Origin: Eggerthella sp. CAG:368
Lineage (GTDB): Bacteria > Actinomycetota > Coriobacteriia > Coriobacteriales > Eggerthellaceae
Length of the DNA: 6,319 nucleotides
Direction: 5' to 3'
Assembly (NCBI GenBank): GCA_000434775.1
Contig: FR895478.1
Coordinates: 16,554 to 22,872, forward strand
Shown here: positions 1 to 5,676 of the stretch, one piece after another
Layout of the letters: each line of letters starts with the position of its first letter
Numbering within the stretch: position 1 is the first letter of the stretch
Program-made: the position numbers and the translations under genes
The notes under the pieces: generated by a model
The model's input: the letters and a program-made list of their open reading frames with translations, nothing else
Told to the model about the DNA's origin: nothing
Database searches by the model: none

Positions 1-207
1 CTGACGATTCAGGTTAGTAATATCCACGCGATCAAAATCAATGAGATGCAAGTGCCCCACACCTGCCCGCGCCAGCGCAATAGCGATATTGGAACCGAGT
101 CCCCCCAATCCACACACCGCCACCCGGGCAGCGCTGATTTTTTTCTGCAATTCCGCACCATGGCGCTCACTTAGCGCCTGATACATTTCTTCCTTTGCGG
201 GAATCAC
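1..207 (-). CDS. thiF: ThiF-family sulfur-carrier adenylyltransferase, N-terminal part (cut by window edge)
   Basis: E1-like enzyme expected to adenylylate the C-terminal glycine of a ThiS-type sulfur carrier, in the cytoplasm. The 69 visible residues hold the start of the Rossmann-type ATP-binding fold: a glycine-rich loop GLGGLGSN (residues 33-40), then a strand ending in DFD (57-59), then NLNRQ (65-69), the classic ThiF/MoeB/HesA signature. The zinc cysteines and catalytic cysteine would lie beyond the window. The frame opens at GTG 207, one base after the thiS stop codon, with a GGGAGG Shine-Dalgarno inside the last thiS codons; an ATG at 186 preceded by AAAGGAAG is an alternative start. 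The adjacency implies translational coupling with thiS. A MoeB/HesA-like or homocysteine-pathway HcyF-like role cannot be excluded from this fragment; the family call is secure. Confidence 0.9.
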   Translation of the reverse strand, partial: MIPAKEEMYQALSERHGAELQKKISAARVAVCGLGGLGSNIAIALARAGVGHLHLIDFDRVDITNLNRQ

Positions 208-208
208 G

Positions 209-409
209 TTAGCCACCTCCCACAAAACTAACGATTTCTAAAACATCGCCGTCCTTCAAAACCGTTTCACCATACACCCGTTTAGGCACAATCTCCCCGT
301 TGCGCTCAACTGCAATTCGCGCAAGATCATAAGAAGCCTCCTCTAAGTAGGACAACAACGTTTGTCCCGCTAAAGGAAGTTCTTCACCATTCACTCGAAT
401 CAACCGCAT
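209..409 (-). CDS. thiS: ThiS-type sulfur carrier protein, 66 aa
   Basis: Small ubiquitin-fold sulfur carrier. Its C-terminal glycine is adenylylated by ThiF and converted to a thiocarboxylate that donates sulfur, classically to thiazole synthesis. The 66-residue length is typical. Seen in the sequence: a VNG turn near the N-terminus (6-8), the core RIAVERNGEIVPKRVY (31-46), LKDGDVLEIV (51-60) and a GGG C-terminus. I chose ATG 409 because AGGAAGGAG lies just upstream and the product then starts at the family's usual position. The frame stays open upstream to a GTG at 514, but that stretch runs through the leader hairpin and gives no ThiS-like sequence. thiF follows with a 1-nt gap. No thiG or thiH is in view, so the sulfur acceptor could be thiazole or another pathway (HcyS-like sulfur assimilation). 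Confidence 0.92.
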   Translation of the reverse strand: MRLIRVNGEELPLAGQTLLSYLEEASYDLARIAVERNGEIVPKRVYGETVLKDGDVLEIVSFVGGG

Positions 410-448
410 CTGCTCCTTCCTGCCCGCAAAAAAAAGGGGGGTAAGACC

Positions 449-504
449 AAAAAAGACCGCACGAAGAAAACTACACCCGCGGTGGTGTACCCCTTCGTGC
501 GGCC
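449..504 (-). terminator. Strong hairpin plus T-run in the thiS leader (attenuator candidate)
   Basis: Read on the minus strand, a perfect 10-bp stem (CCGCACGAAG with CTTCGTGCGG, positions 502-493 and 466-457) is capped by a second 6-bp stem (TACACC/GGTGTA, 489-484 and 477-472) with a 6-nt loop, and is followed by TC and six Ts (454-449). This is an intrinsic terminator in form. It lies only about 40 nt upstream of the thiS start and about 230 nt beyond the dtd stop, where another terminator candidate is present. It could therefore be a leader attenuator for thiSF, or the end of a short independent transcript. On the plus strand the following tract is only CCTTTG, so it is much weaker in that direction. 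Confidence 0.75.
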
Positions 505-527
505 TTTGACTCACACTCTAAAAAGGA

Positions 528-556
528 TTTATACCATACTCATCTGATTGGAGCAA
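528..556 (-). promoter_or_regulatory. Candidate thiSF promoter with extended -10
   Basis: On the minus strand, TGG-TATAAA (536-528) matches an extended -10 element, and TTGCTC (556-551) lies 17 nt upstream as a poor -35. The predicted start is near 521, giving a leader of about 110 nt that contains the terminator-like hairpin. A dyad TTGGAG/CTCCAA (548-553 and 568-573, 14-nt spacer) overlaps the -35 and could be an operator. A second possible promoter lies upstream: TTGAGC (646-641), 17 nt, TACAAA (623-618). Both are by eye only. Confidence 0.45.
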
Positions 557-672
557 ATTAAGTCTTACTCCAAATTGGTACACGTTGAAAAAGGAGCAAA
601 TCCAAGGCGCATTGCGCTTTGTATGACAACACCAAGAAACGCTCAATATTTCCTTAGCTCGACGCCTTCCCT

Positions 673-703
673 AAAAAAGAAGTCAGATAAGCACATCCGA
701 ACT
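673..703 (-). terminator. Probable dtd operon terminator
   Basis: On the minus strand, about 32 nt after the dtd stop, AGTTCGGAT (703-695) can fold with ATCTGACTT (688-680) over a 6-nt loop. The stem has one mismatch and two or three G-U pairs, and is followed by C and six Ts (678-673). The stem is weak but the position and T-run fit an intrinsic terminator for the leftward EAL-dtd transcript. Confidence 0.5.
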
Positions 704-734
704 GCTAAATAGCCCTAAAACACTTAAAGACAGA

Positions 735-1181
735 CTAGAGCGCATCGGTATCAAGCCAAACCGTAAAAGGCCCATCATTCACAAGCTCTATCTGCATGTG
801 CGCACCAAACGAACCCGTTTCTACCGCCCCCATGTCACGCTTCACAAGACCGCAAAAATACTCATATAAACGATTGGCATCATCAGGAGAGCCTGCATCA
901 GTAAACGAAGGACGATTGCCTCGTTTACAATTGGCATAAAGGGTAAACTGACTCGCTACCAACACCTCACCACCAACATCGGTGAGGCTCAAATTGGTTT
1001 TACCGTTCTCGTCGTCAAAGATGCGCAGACGAGAAATTTTACTCCATAGTTTTTCCGCATGAGCCTCGGTGTCGTCGTGGCCAACACCGAGCAAAATAAC
1101 ATACCCATTTTCAATTTTCCCAATAGTTTCTTTTTCAACTGTTACACGCGCACGTTCAACGCGCTGAATAAGAGCTCGCAT
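735..1181 (-). CDS. dtd: D-aminoacyl-tRNA deacylase (D-Tyr-tRNA deacylase), 148 aa
   Basis: Cytoplasmic proofreading enzyme that hydrolyses D-amino acids (and glycine mischarged on tRNA-Ala) from tRNA. The 148-residue length is standard and the whole family pattern is present: MRALIQRV at the N-terminus, the SQFTL motif (77-81) and the NDGPFT motif (135-140), whose Gly-cis-Pro dipeptide provides chiral rejection of L-amino acids. I chose ATG 1181 because AAGGA lies 7 nt upstream and MRALIQRV is the canonical beginning; an adjacent GTG (1184) is possible but closer to the Shine-Dalgarno. It starts 27 nt after the stop of the EAL gene, with no terminator between them, so the two are probably cotranscribed. 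No anomalies are seen, and the identification is very secure. Confidence 0.97.
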   Translation of the reverse strand: MRALIQRVERARVTVEKETIGKIENGYVILLGVGHDDTEAHAEKLWSKISRLRIFDDENGKTNLSLTDVGGEVLVASQFTLYANCKRGNRPSFTDAGSPDDANRLYEYFCGLVKRDMGAVETGSFGAHMQIELVNDGPFTVWLDTDAL

Positions 1182-1208
1182 CACAAATTCCTTACTATCA
1201 AAAGGGTA

Positions 1209-3167
1209 TTACTCTTGAGGCACCTGTTGCTTAGTTGGCTCGTTCTGTTCTTTTTCACGATACCAAGCCGCCAACTCAGCTCCCGGCATAGGTTTAGCGT
1301 AGAAAAAGCCTTGAATGCGATCGACGCCATAAGACAACGCCGTTTCCGCCTGTTCTTTCGTTTCAATACCCTCGGCAAGAACATTTTGTCCCAACTCGTG
1401 AAAAAGAAGCGTAAGCATTTCGACCATAAGGCAACTTTTTCGCTCACAAGGAAGCCCGCTCACCAAGCTACGATCAAGTTTTACCGCTTCAAATGGCATG
1501 TTGGTTACCATGGAGAAGTTCGAATAGCCCGTCCCAAAATCATCAAGCATAAAGCTAAGCCCAGAGGAGCATGCCTCCTCCATAGCCAAGCATACAGAAT
1601 CCTCATTTTCCGCAATCGTGCGCTCGGTTATCTCGATTTTAATCCGAGAAGGATCAACCTTGTGTTTTTCAAGAACCCGCAAAATACGTTGAACAAGATC
1701 GTCTTGAAGAAGCTGACACGTGGTGAGATTGATTGAGACGGATTTCAGCCCAGGAGCTTCCCCACTTCCAAGAAGACGGCACGCGTCTTCCAAAACTAGC
1801 CACGACAATGAATCAATCAAACCATTGCGTTCTGCCACAGGAATAAATTCGCCTGGCGAAATACGATTACCTTCACTGTCTGTCATTCGCAGTAGCGCTT
1901 CAGCGGAATCAAACGATTGTGTCTCTCTATAGAACACCGGCTGATACCACACCTCAAAGGTGCCCATACGAAGGGCACGCTTAATAGCATGCTCCAGTTC
2001 TTCCTCTCGCTCATAGCGACGAATAATGACCGAATCATAGCGTACAAGTTTCCTATGCTCATCCTTAGCCACCTGCACGGTGTAATCCAAGTGTTCGACA
2101 GCTTCTTCAAGCGTCCACTCTTCGCCTCGGTTACAAATCTCAGCCAAACAATATTGCACCCATACCGCACCTTCGTCCAAACACCATTTGCCGTCCATTA
2201 ACTTTTTGATGCGATTAATGCGCTCCTCTTGCACATCTTCAGAGGCTGCTGGCATAAACAACAAAAATTCAACGCTGTTATAGCGGAAGCACCTTCCCTC
2301 AGGCATCAATTTTTGCAACTTATCAGCGATAAGAAATAGCAGTGCATCACCGTTGTTGTGTCCATAAATGTGGTTGATCTGAGCAAAATGCCGAAGAGCA
2401 ACCACGACAATTTGGTAGTCTCGCTTGCTAGCCGCACACAGCTCAAGCTCACTGGAAAAGCTTCGGCGATTAAAAACTCTTGTCAAAGCATCAGTTTCGA
2501 TGCGAATGTTCAAGAAATTAATAAAACACATCAAATTAATTATCATGGCAATAGTGCCATTCAAAAGCAGGTCTTTATAGCAAAGCTGATATAAAACAAG
2601 AAGCACAACCACTAAAGGTGCTGCAATTATTATTTGTCGCACCGCCCCACTAACGTTGTGACGGTTCCGGAAGAAACAAAACGCAACTAAGAATGCACCA
2701 TAAAGAGGAACAAAGTACACCAATGATCCCCATTGCCCTCGCTGATACACTCCCCCGTCATTGATAAAAAAGAAAAAACCCTCTTGCACGTTAATAATGA
2801 GCAGAATCGAAAACGCTACCAGCACTGCCGCAAGACTGACAAACGCATACAATCTACCCCGTTTATCAAAAACAAACTCGTAAATCCTACAAACAAAGAA
2901 AAGAGCGATTGTGCAAGATGTGACAATTGAGACGAAACAATACACCGTATTGAGCGCATAATTTAACGCGACAGGAAGGTGATCGCCCTCCCCAACAACA
3001 GCAACAGCTGCAATATCAAGAATAATCATTGTCGCCGTTAGGCAAAGACAAATCCAGAAATGAGTACGGCGTTTAGAAGAAGGTTGTTCCAGATCAAAAT
3101 AAAAAACGCCAATAATAACCGTAACGATAAGAGCTAGGTATTCAGAAACGAGACACCACTCGGTCAT
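1209..3167 (-). CDS. Seven-TM membrane protein with degenerate GGDEF and intact EAL domain; probable c-di-GMP phosphodiesterase
   Basis: A 652-residue inner-membrane signalling protein. About seven hydrophobic helices fill residues 9-220, which would put the N-terminus outside and the enzymatic part inside. A GGDEF-like domain follows (about 225-380), opening with DALTRVFNRRSF (226-237), but its signature is NSVEF (297-301) and no RxxD inhibitory site precedes it, so cyclase activity is unlikely. The C-terminal EAL domain (about 390-635) keeps the motifs expected of active phosphodiesterases: EAL (423-425), SIN with N480, EITE (512-515), DDFGTGYSN (542-550), K563, AEGIET (E599) and Q619. Hence it should hydrolyse c-di-GMP to pGpG, with the GGDEF part possibly a GTP-binding or dimerisation module. 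Start ATG 3167 has GGAG 5 nt upstream. The sensed ligand is unknown. dtd follows directly. Confidence 0.93.
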   Translation of the reverse strand: MTEWCLVSEYLALIVTVIIGVFYFDLEQPSSKRRTHFWICLCLTATMIILDIAAVAVVGEGDHLPVALNYALNTVYCFVSIVTSCTIALFFVCRIYEFVFDKRGRLYAFVSLAAVLVAFSILLIINVQEGFFFFINDGGVYQRGQWGSLVYFVPLYGAFLVAFCFFRNRHNVSGAVRQIIIAAPLVVVLLVLYQLCYKDLLLNGTIAMIINLMCFINFLNIRIETDALTRVFNRRSFSSELELCAASKRDYQIVVVALRHFAQINHIYGHNNGDALLFLIADKLQKLMPEGRCFRYNSVEFLLFMPAASEDVQEERINRIKKLMDGKWCLDEGAVWVQYCLAEICNRGEEWTLEEAVEHLDYTVQVAKDEHRKLVRYDSVIIRRYEREEELEHAIKRALRMGTFEVWYQPVFYRETQSFDSAEALLRMTDSEGNRISPGEFIPVAERNGLIDSLSWLVLEDACRLLGSGEAPGLKSVSINLTTCQLLQDDLVQRILRVLEKHKVDPSRIKIEITERTIAENEDSVCLAMEEACSSGLSFMLDDFGTGYSNFSMVTNMPFEAVKLDRSLVSGLPCERKSCLMVEMLTLLFHELGQNVLAEGIETKEQAETALSYGVDRIQGFFYAKPMPGAELAAWYREKEQNEPTKQQVPQE

Positions 3168-3470
3168 AGCGCTCCAATCCGTTACATATCTTTACCGTTA
3201 TCTAAAAACCACACGGGTAACTTAGCATACTTGTCGCGATGTAAAGAGAAGAAAGATAGTTTTAATCACCACGAATCGGCGCGTTTCAGCTACAGGCAAA
3301 ACATCGAGCAAGATACCAAACAGAATAACGGAAGTTAAAACACAAAAATGAGCTAAAAAGTAGAGGCTAAAGCCCACGATAGATAAAAAAGATAGATACC
3401 TTTACTTTAGCCCTTTCCTTTTTCACCAAAAGACTGATGCAGCAAGAGCTAATAAACGAATTAGTTCGCT
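3168..3470. other. 303-bp gap between the permease and the EAL gene
   Basis: No coding frame with a credible start is visible here on either strand. It holds the 3' flank of the permease, an AT-rich inverted repeat at 3355-3423, and the 5' flank of the EAL gene with its Shine-Dalgarno. I searched the minus strand for a sigma-70 promoter of the EAL gene and found only poor matches (for example TATGCT near 3225 without a good -35), so none is claimed. Confidence 0.6.
3355..3423. terminator. Bidirectional terminator-like inverted repeat downstream of the permease
   Basis: Arms GGCTAAAG (3365-3372) and CTTTAGCC (3405-3412) are perfectly complementary. The pairing extends imperfectly to AAAAAG (3355-3360) and CTTTTT-type sequence (up to 3423), so each strand ends in a T-rich tract. 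The 32-nt loop contains a direct repeat GATAGATA twice (3378-3385 and 3391-3398) separated by five As. It begins about 50 nt after the permease stop, so ending the permease transcript is the natural role. The long loop lowers certainty that it is a classical intrinsic terminator. Confidence 0.5.
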
Positions 3471-4673
3471 TTAATGAACCTGCATGATAAAGATTTCAAA
3501 CAAAGCCACAATTATCAAAGTTGCAAAGTTATATGCCTCAAAACGCGCAATAAATGCACCGTTGTTGCCCAAACCTGATTTCTGATACTGACGCAAGGTG
3601 ATAAGCGTAGCCAACGAAGCGATTGGCGTGCCTACCGCACCTACATTGGTCCCCAAGACAATGCCCGCCCAGTCGTTAGAAAAATGACTGAGAATAATAG
3701 CACTGGGAACATTACTGATAATCTGACTACTCACCAATGAGGTGATAAAAGCACCGCAAGAATCAAGCACGCTCTCAAAGAAGCTCGATATTGCGGGAAT
3801 CTGCGCGATATTTCCGCTGAAAATAAAGAAACAAACGAATGTCATAACAAGTGCGTAGTCCGTTTTGGCAAATACCCGCCTGTCGGTAATAGCAAGCACC
3901 ACCACAATAACCACCGTGCCCATAAGAAAGGGCACCGCGTCAACCGTCATTGCAATGCAAAGTGCAAACAAAACCACGTAGATCACAACACGAGGTTTAG
4001 ACAAACGTACGCTTTCAGGCTTCTTGTAGTGAAATTCCGCTTTCTTCACAAAAAAACAACGCACCAAAAGAAGAGTTGCTGACAGAATAAGGGGTGGCGC
4101 CATAACCGCAATAAAATCACCAAAATCAACCCCGAACAAGGAATACAAATACAAGTTGTGCGGATTGCCAAACGGCAGCAACATTCCGCCCGAATTAGCG
4201 GCAAGGGTTATAGCGATAAAAGCAAAAGGAATCTCTGATTCACGATTAACCGATTTCAAAAGTATCAACGCAAGCGGTAGCACGGTAACTAAAGTCATAT
4301 CATTAGAAAGAAACATAGAACAAACAAGTGACACCAGCACCAAAGCAACCACTAAGGTGCGCGTACTTTTCGCGTGTTCCGCCAAGGAATGGGCTACAAA
4401 TTCAAGAAGCCCCGACGAATCAATGGCAGCAATCACCGCAAGAATACTGAACAGGCACGCAAGAGTGTGCCAGTTAAAGTAATCTAAGTATTCGATAGAA
4501 GGCGGCACAAAAAACATTGTGACCAGCGCCACGAGCGCCGAAATTACCAGCAGTGGATTATGTGCAAGTGCGCGCTGTGCCGCACGCTCAGCTGAGCGTG
4601 CCCGCATGCCCGCAAGATGCACGCCATGGTGCTTTTCGTCTAGTTCGTCGATATGTTCACTAAACAGCTTCAT
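3471..4673 (-). CDS. SLC13/ArsB-NhaD-type membrane permease, 400 aa
   Basis: Integral membrane transporter of the ion-transporter (IT) superfamily, probably a cation-coupled anion transporter or exchanger; the substrate cannot be told from sequence. Roughly ten hydrophobic segments follow a charged, His-rich cytoplasmic N-terminus (1-38). Family marks are the two re-entrant-loop motifs: SND (123-125) with SGGMLLPFGNPHNLYLYS (161-178) in the first half, and SNVPSA (320-325) with GTNVGAVGTPIASLA (341-355) in the second half. This reflects the inverted repeat of the fold. ATG 4673 is the first start after an in-frame TAG, but it has no clear Shine-Dalgarno; Met23 (4607) is an alternative that also lacks one. 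It is transcribed divergently from the marR gene, so coregulation is possible. Arsenite, sodium, citrate or sulfate transport are all conceivable. Confidence 0.85.
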   Translation of the reverse strand: MKLFSEHIDELDEKHHGVHLAGMRARSAERAAQRALAHNPLLVISALVALVTMFFVPPSIEYLDYFNWHTLACLFSILAVIAAIDSSGLLEFVAHSLAEHAKSTRTLVVALVLVSLVCSMFLSNDMTLVTVLPLALILLKSVNRESEIPFAFIAITLAANSGGMLLPFGNPHNLYLYSLFGVDFGDFIAVMAPPLILSATLLLVRCFFVKKAEFHYKKPESVRLSKPRVVIYVVLFALCIAMTVDAVPFLMGTVVIVVVLAITDRRVFAKTDYALVMTFVCFFIFSGNIAQIPAISSFFESVLDSCGAFITSLVSSQIISNVPSAIILSHFSNDWAGIVLGTNVGAVGTPIASLATLITLRQYQKSGLGNNGAFIARFEAYNFATLIIVALFEIFIMQVH

Positions 4674-4754
4674 GAACTTATTCTACGCTTATAAGGCGCA
4701 TTTCTGTTTGTTTTGCTTTACTAAAAGCTACAAGCAAGCATAGAAGAAGCTAAC

Positions 4755-4782
4755 ATTATGTAACATTAGTTCGAACTGACAC
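4755..4782 (-). promoter_or_regulatory. Candidate permease promoter with a palindrome in its spacer
   Basis: On the minus strand GTGTCA (4782-4777) and CATAAT (4760-4755) are 16 nt apart, giving 4/6 and 5/6 matches to sigma-70 boxes and a leader of roughly 75 nt. The spacer contains the perfect 10-bp palindrome AGTTCGAACT (4768-4777). The -10 overlaps a tandem repeat of TAACATTA (4751-4758 and 4761-4768). The arrangement looks like a repressor-controlled promoter, by eye only. Confidence 0.4.
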
Positions 4783-4846
4783 CTACATCAGTAGTTACTC
4801 TTTTAGAAATGAACATGTAGCCGCAATAATGTTCAGTATTTTATAG

Positions 4847-4904
4847 TTTTGCGGTTATAACCAGAAAAACTTTTATAAATACATTGCTTTTGCGGTTTGC
4901 AACC
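4847..4904. repeat. Pair of TTTTGCGGTT...AACC palindromic elements
   Basis: TTTTGCGGTT occurs at 4847-4856 and 4888-4897, 41 bp apart. Each copy is continued to a palindrome: GGTTATAACC (4853-4862, perfect) and GGTTTGCAACC (4894-4904, 4-bp arms with a 3-nt spacer). Two similar dyads about four helical turns apart suggest a paired binding site for a dimeric regulator. Confidence 0.5.
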
Positions 4905-4946
4905 TAAAGTATATGCTTTTAGTTTGTTCGAGCGTTCGACTGGGAT

Positions 4947-4971
4947 TTTGTACAGACGACATCTGTGCAAA
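4947..4971. repeat. 25-bp imperfect palindrome
   Basis: TTTGTACAGA (4947-4956) and TCTGTGCAAA (4962-4971) are complementary at 9 of 10 positions around a 5-nt centre; the tenth pair would be a wobble in RNA. It lies mid-way between the divergent permease and marR genes and has no T-run after it, so an operator is more likely than a terminator. Confidence 0.5.
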
Positions 4972-5029
4972 TAAGATAGTCTCAAGAGTAAACGTATGAA
5001 CACGACGTACGCATAGCACCTACCTGCTC

Positions 5030-5049
5030 TTATTGGTTATTACCAATAA
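5030..5049. repeat. Perfect 8-bp-arm inverted repeat
   Basis: TTATTGGT (5030-5037) and ACCAATAA (5042-5049) are exact reverse complements around TATT. It is AT-rich with a short loop and no flanking T-run of terminator type, about 180 bp upstream of marR. A protein-binding site is the most likely reading. Confidence 0.5.
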
Positions 5050-5154
5050 AGAATAAGGCTCGCTCGCACGAAGCATTTTCAAAACCTTTTACGCATTTTC
5101 GGAAAACTTCTATGAGAATCACTTTTATTGCTTCAGCATATTTCATGCAACTTA

Positions 5155-5207
5155 TTGACAAATCAACAAGCATAGGTTTTACTGTTCGATCGTTGACAAA
5201 TCAACAA
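5155..5207 (+). promoter_or_regulatory. marR promoter with duplicated 15-bp operator
   Basis: TTGACAAATCAACAA occurs exactly at 5155-5169 and 5193-5207. The first copy supplies a consensus -35 TTGACA (5155-5160), with TTTACT (5178-5183, 4/6 match) 17 nt downstream as the -10, so transcription would start near 5190 and the second copy would cover about +3 to +17. Each copy contains TTGA-CAAA-TCAA, a dyad of the size bound by MarR dimers. A further inverted pair, ATAGGTT (5172-5178) and AACCTAT (5206-5212), links the two. Autorepression by the encoded regulator is the simple inference. Confidence 0.6.
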
Positions 5208-5226
5208 CCTATTGCAGAAAGGCATC

Positions 5227-5676
5227 ATGGAAGAACGCTTCGAAACCTTCACCATTCTTATCAACAGAATCAACCGCAACATTCGAAAGATTAAAAACCA
5301 AGAAATGGCGGCGTATAACCTAAAAAGCATCCATGTATCGTGTTTGTATTATTTAAGGTTATCAGGCAACTTGACTGCAGCAGAACTAAGTGAGCGCTGC
5401 GAAGAAGACAAAGCAGCCGTTTCGCGGGCGCTTGATTATCTTGAGCGTGAAGGCTATCTCGAGGCTTCCACTAAAAGCCCTAAACGCTACAAACGCCCCC
5501 TTGTGCTTACCGAAAAAGGCAAGCAAACAGGAGATGCAATCGTGAGCAAAATTGACCAGGTTCTGCATGAAGTTGACGACAGCCTCACTCATGACCAGCG
5601 CGAGGTTTTCTACCAAAATCTGACCGCAATTAGCAACCGGCTCGATGTCATCGCTCAAAAATCCGCTCAGCTCTAG
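5227..5676 (+). CDS. MarR-family winged-helix transcriptional regulator, 149 aa
   Basis: Dimeric DNA-binding regulator, usually a repressor released by small phenolic or oxidative signals. The length is typical for the family. The layout fits: an N-terminal helix for dimerisation (1-25), a winged helix-turn-helix at about 48-100 with LTAAELSERC as the second helix, DKAAVSRALDYLE (61-73) as the recognition helix, and a basic wing KSPKRYKRPLVLT (83-95), then C-terminal dimerisation helices. I chose ATG 5227, preceded by AGAAAGG; a TTG at 5212 would add five residues and is less likely. No OhrR-type redox cysteine is evident; cysteines are at 39 and 58. It sits between a divergent permease and a downstream dehydrogenase, which are its likely targets besides itself. 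The ligand is unknown. Confidence 0.92.
   Translation: MEERFETFTILINRINRNIRKIKNQEMAAYNLKSIHVSCLYYLRLSGNLTAAELSERCEEDKAAVSRALDYLEREGYLEASTKSPKRYKRPLVLTEKGKQTGDAIVSKIDQVLHEVDDSLTHDQREVFYQNLTAISNRLDVIAQKSAQL

Noticed and set aside
449..504. T-box-like words (GGTAC...ACCACCGCGG) in the thiS leader
   Set aside because: The order of elements does not match the T-box consensus, the words lie inside the terminator hairpin instead of a separate antiterminator, and no stem I or specifier loop is recognisable in the available leader length.
410..514. Upstream in-frame extension of thiS to a GTG at 514 (35 extra residues)
   Set aside because: It runs through the terminator hairpin, has no Shine-Dalgarno and no family resemblance; ATG 409 has an excellent Shine-Dalgarno and gives the standard length.
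531..545. Four-codon upstream frame ATG-AGT-ATG-GTA-stop as a leader peptide before thiS (minus strand)
   Set aside because: It coincides with the extended -10 of the candidate promoter, so it would not be transcribed from it, and it has no run of regulatory codons.
1059..1736. Long plus-strand open frame of 225 codons
   Set aside because: It overlaps dtd and the EAL gene antisense, and its translation is basic and aromatic with no domain pattern; a shadow of the real genes.
4156..4743. Plus-strand open frames opposite the permease
   Set aside because: Low-complexity Ser/Ala-rich translations typical of antisense shadows; the permease on the other strand is clearly the real gene.
4674..5226. 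CRISPR array or origin of replication in the repeat-rich gap
   Set aside because: The repeats are short, different from each other and irregularly spaced; no DnaA-box cluster of the TTATCCACA type was seen.
5112..5294. 60-codon plus-strand open frame before and into marR
   Set aside because: It covers the marR promoter and operators and overlaps marR out of frame; no good Shine-Dalgarno, and the sequence resembles nothing I recognise.
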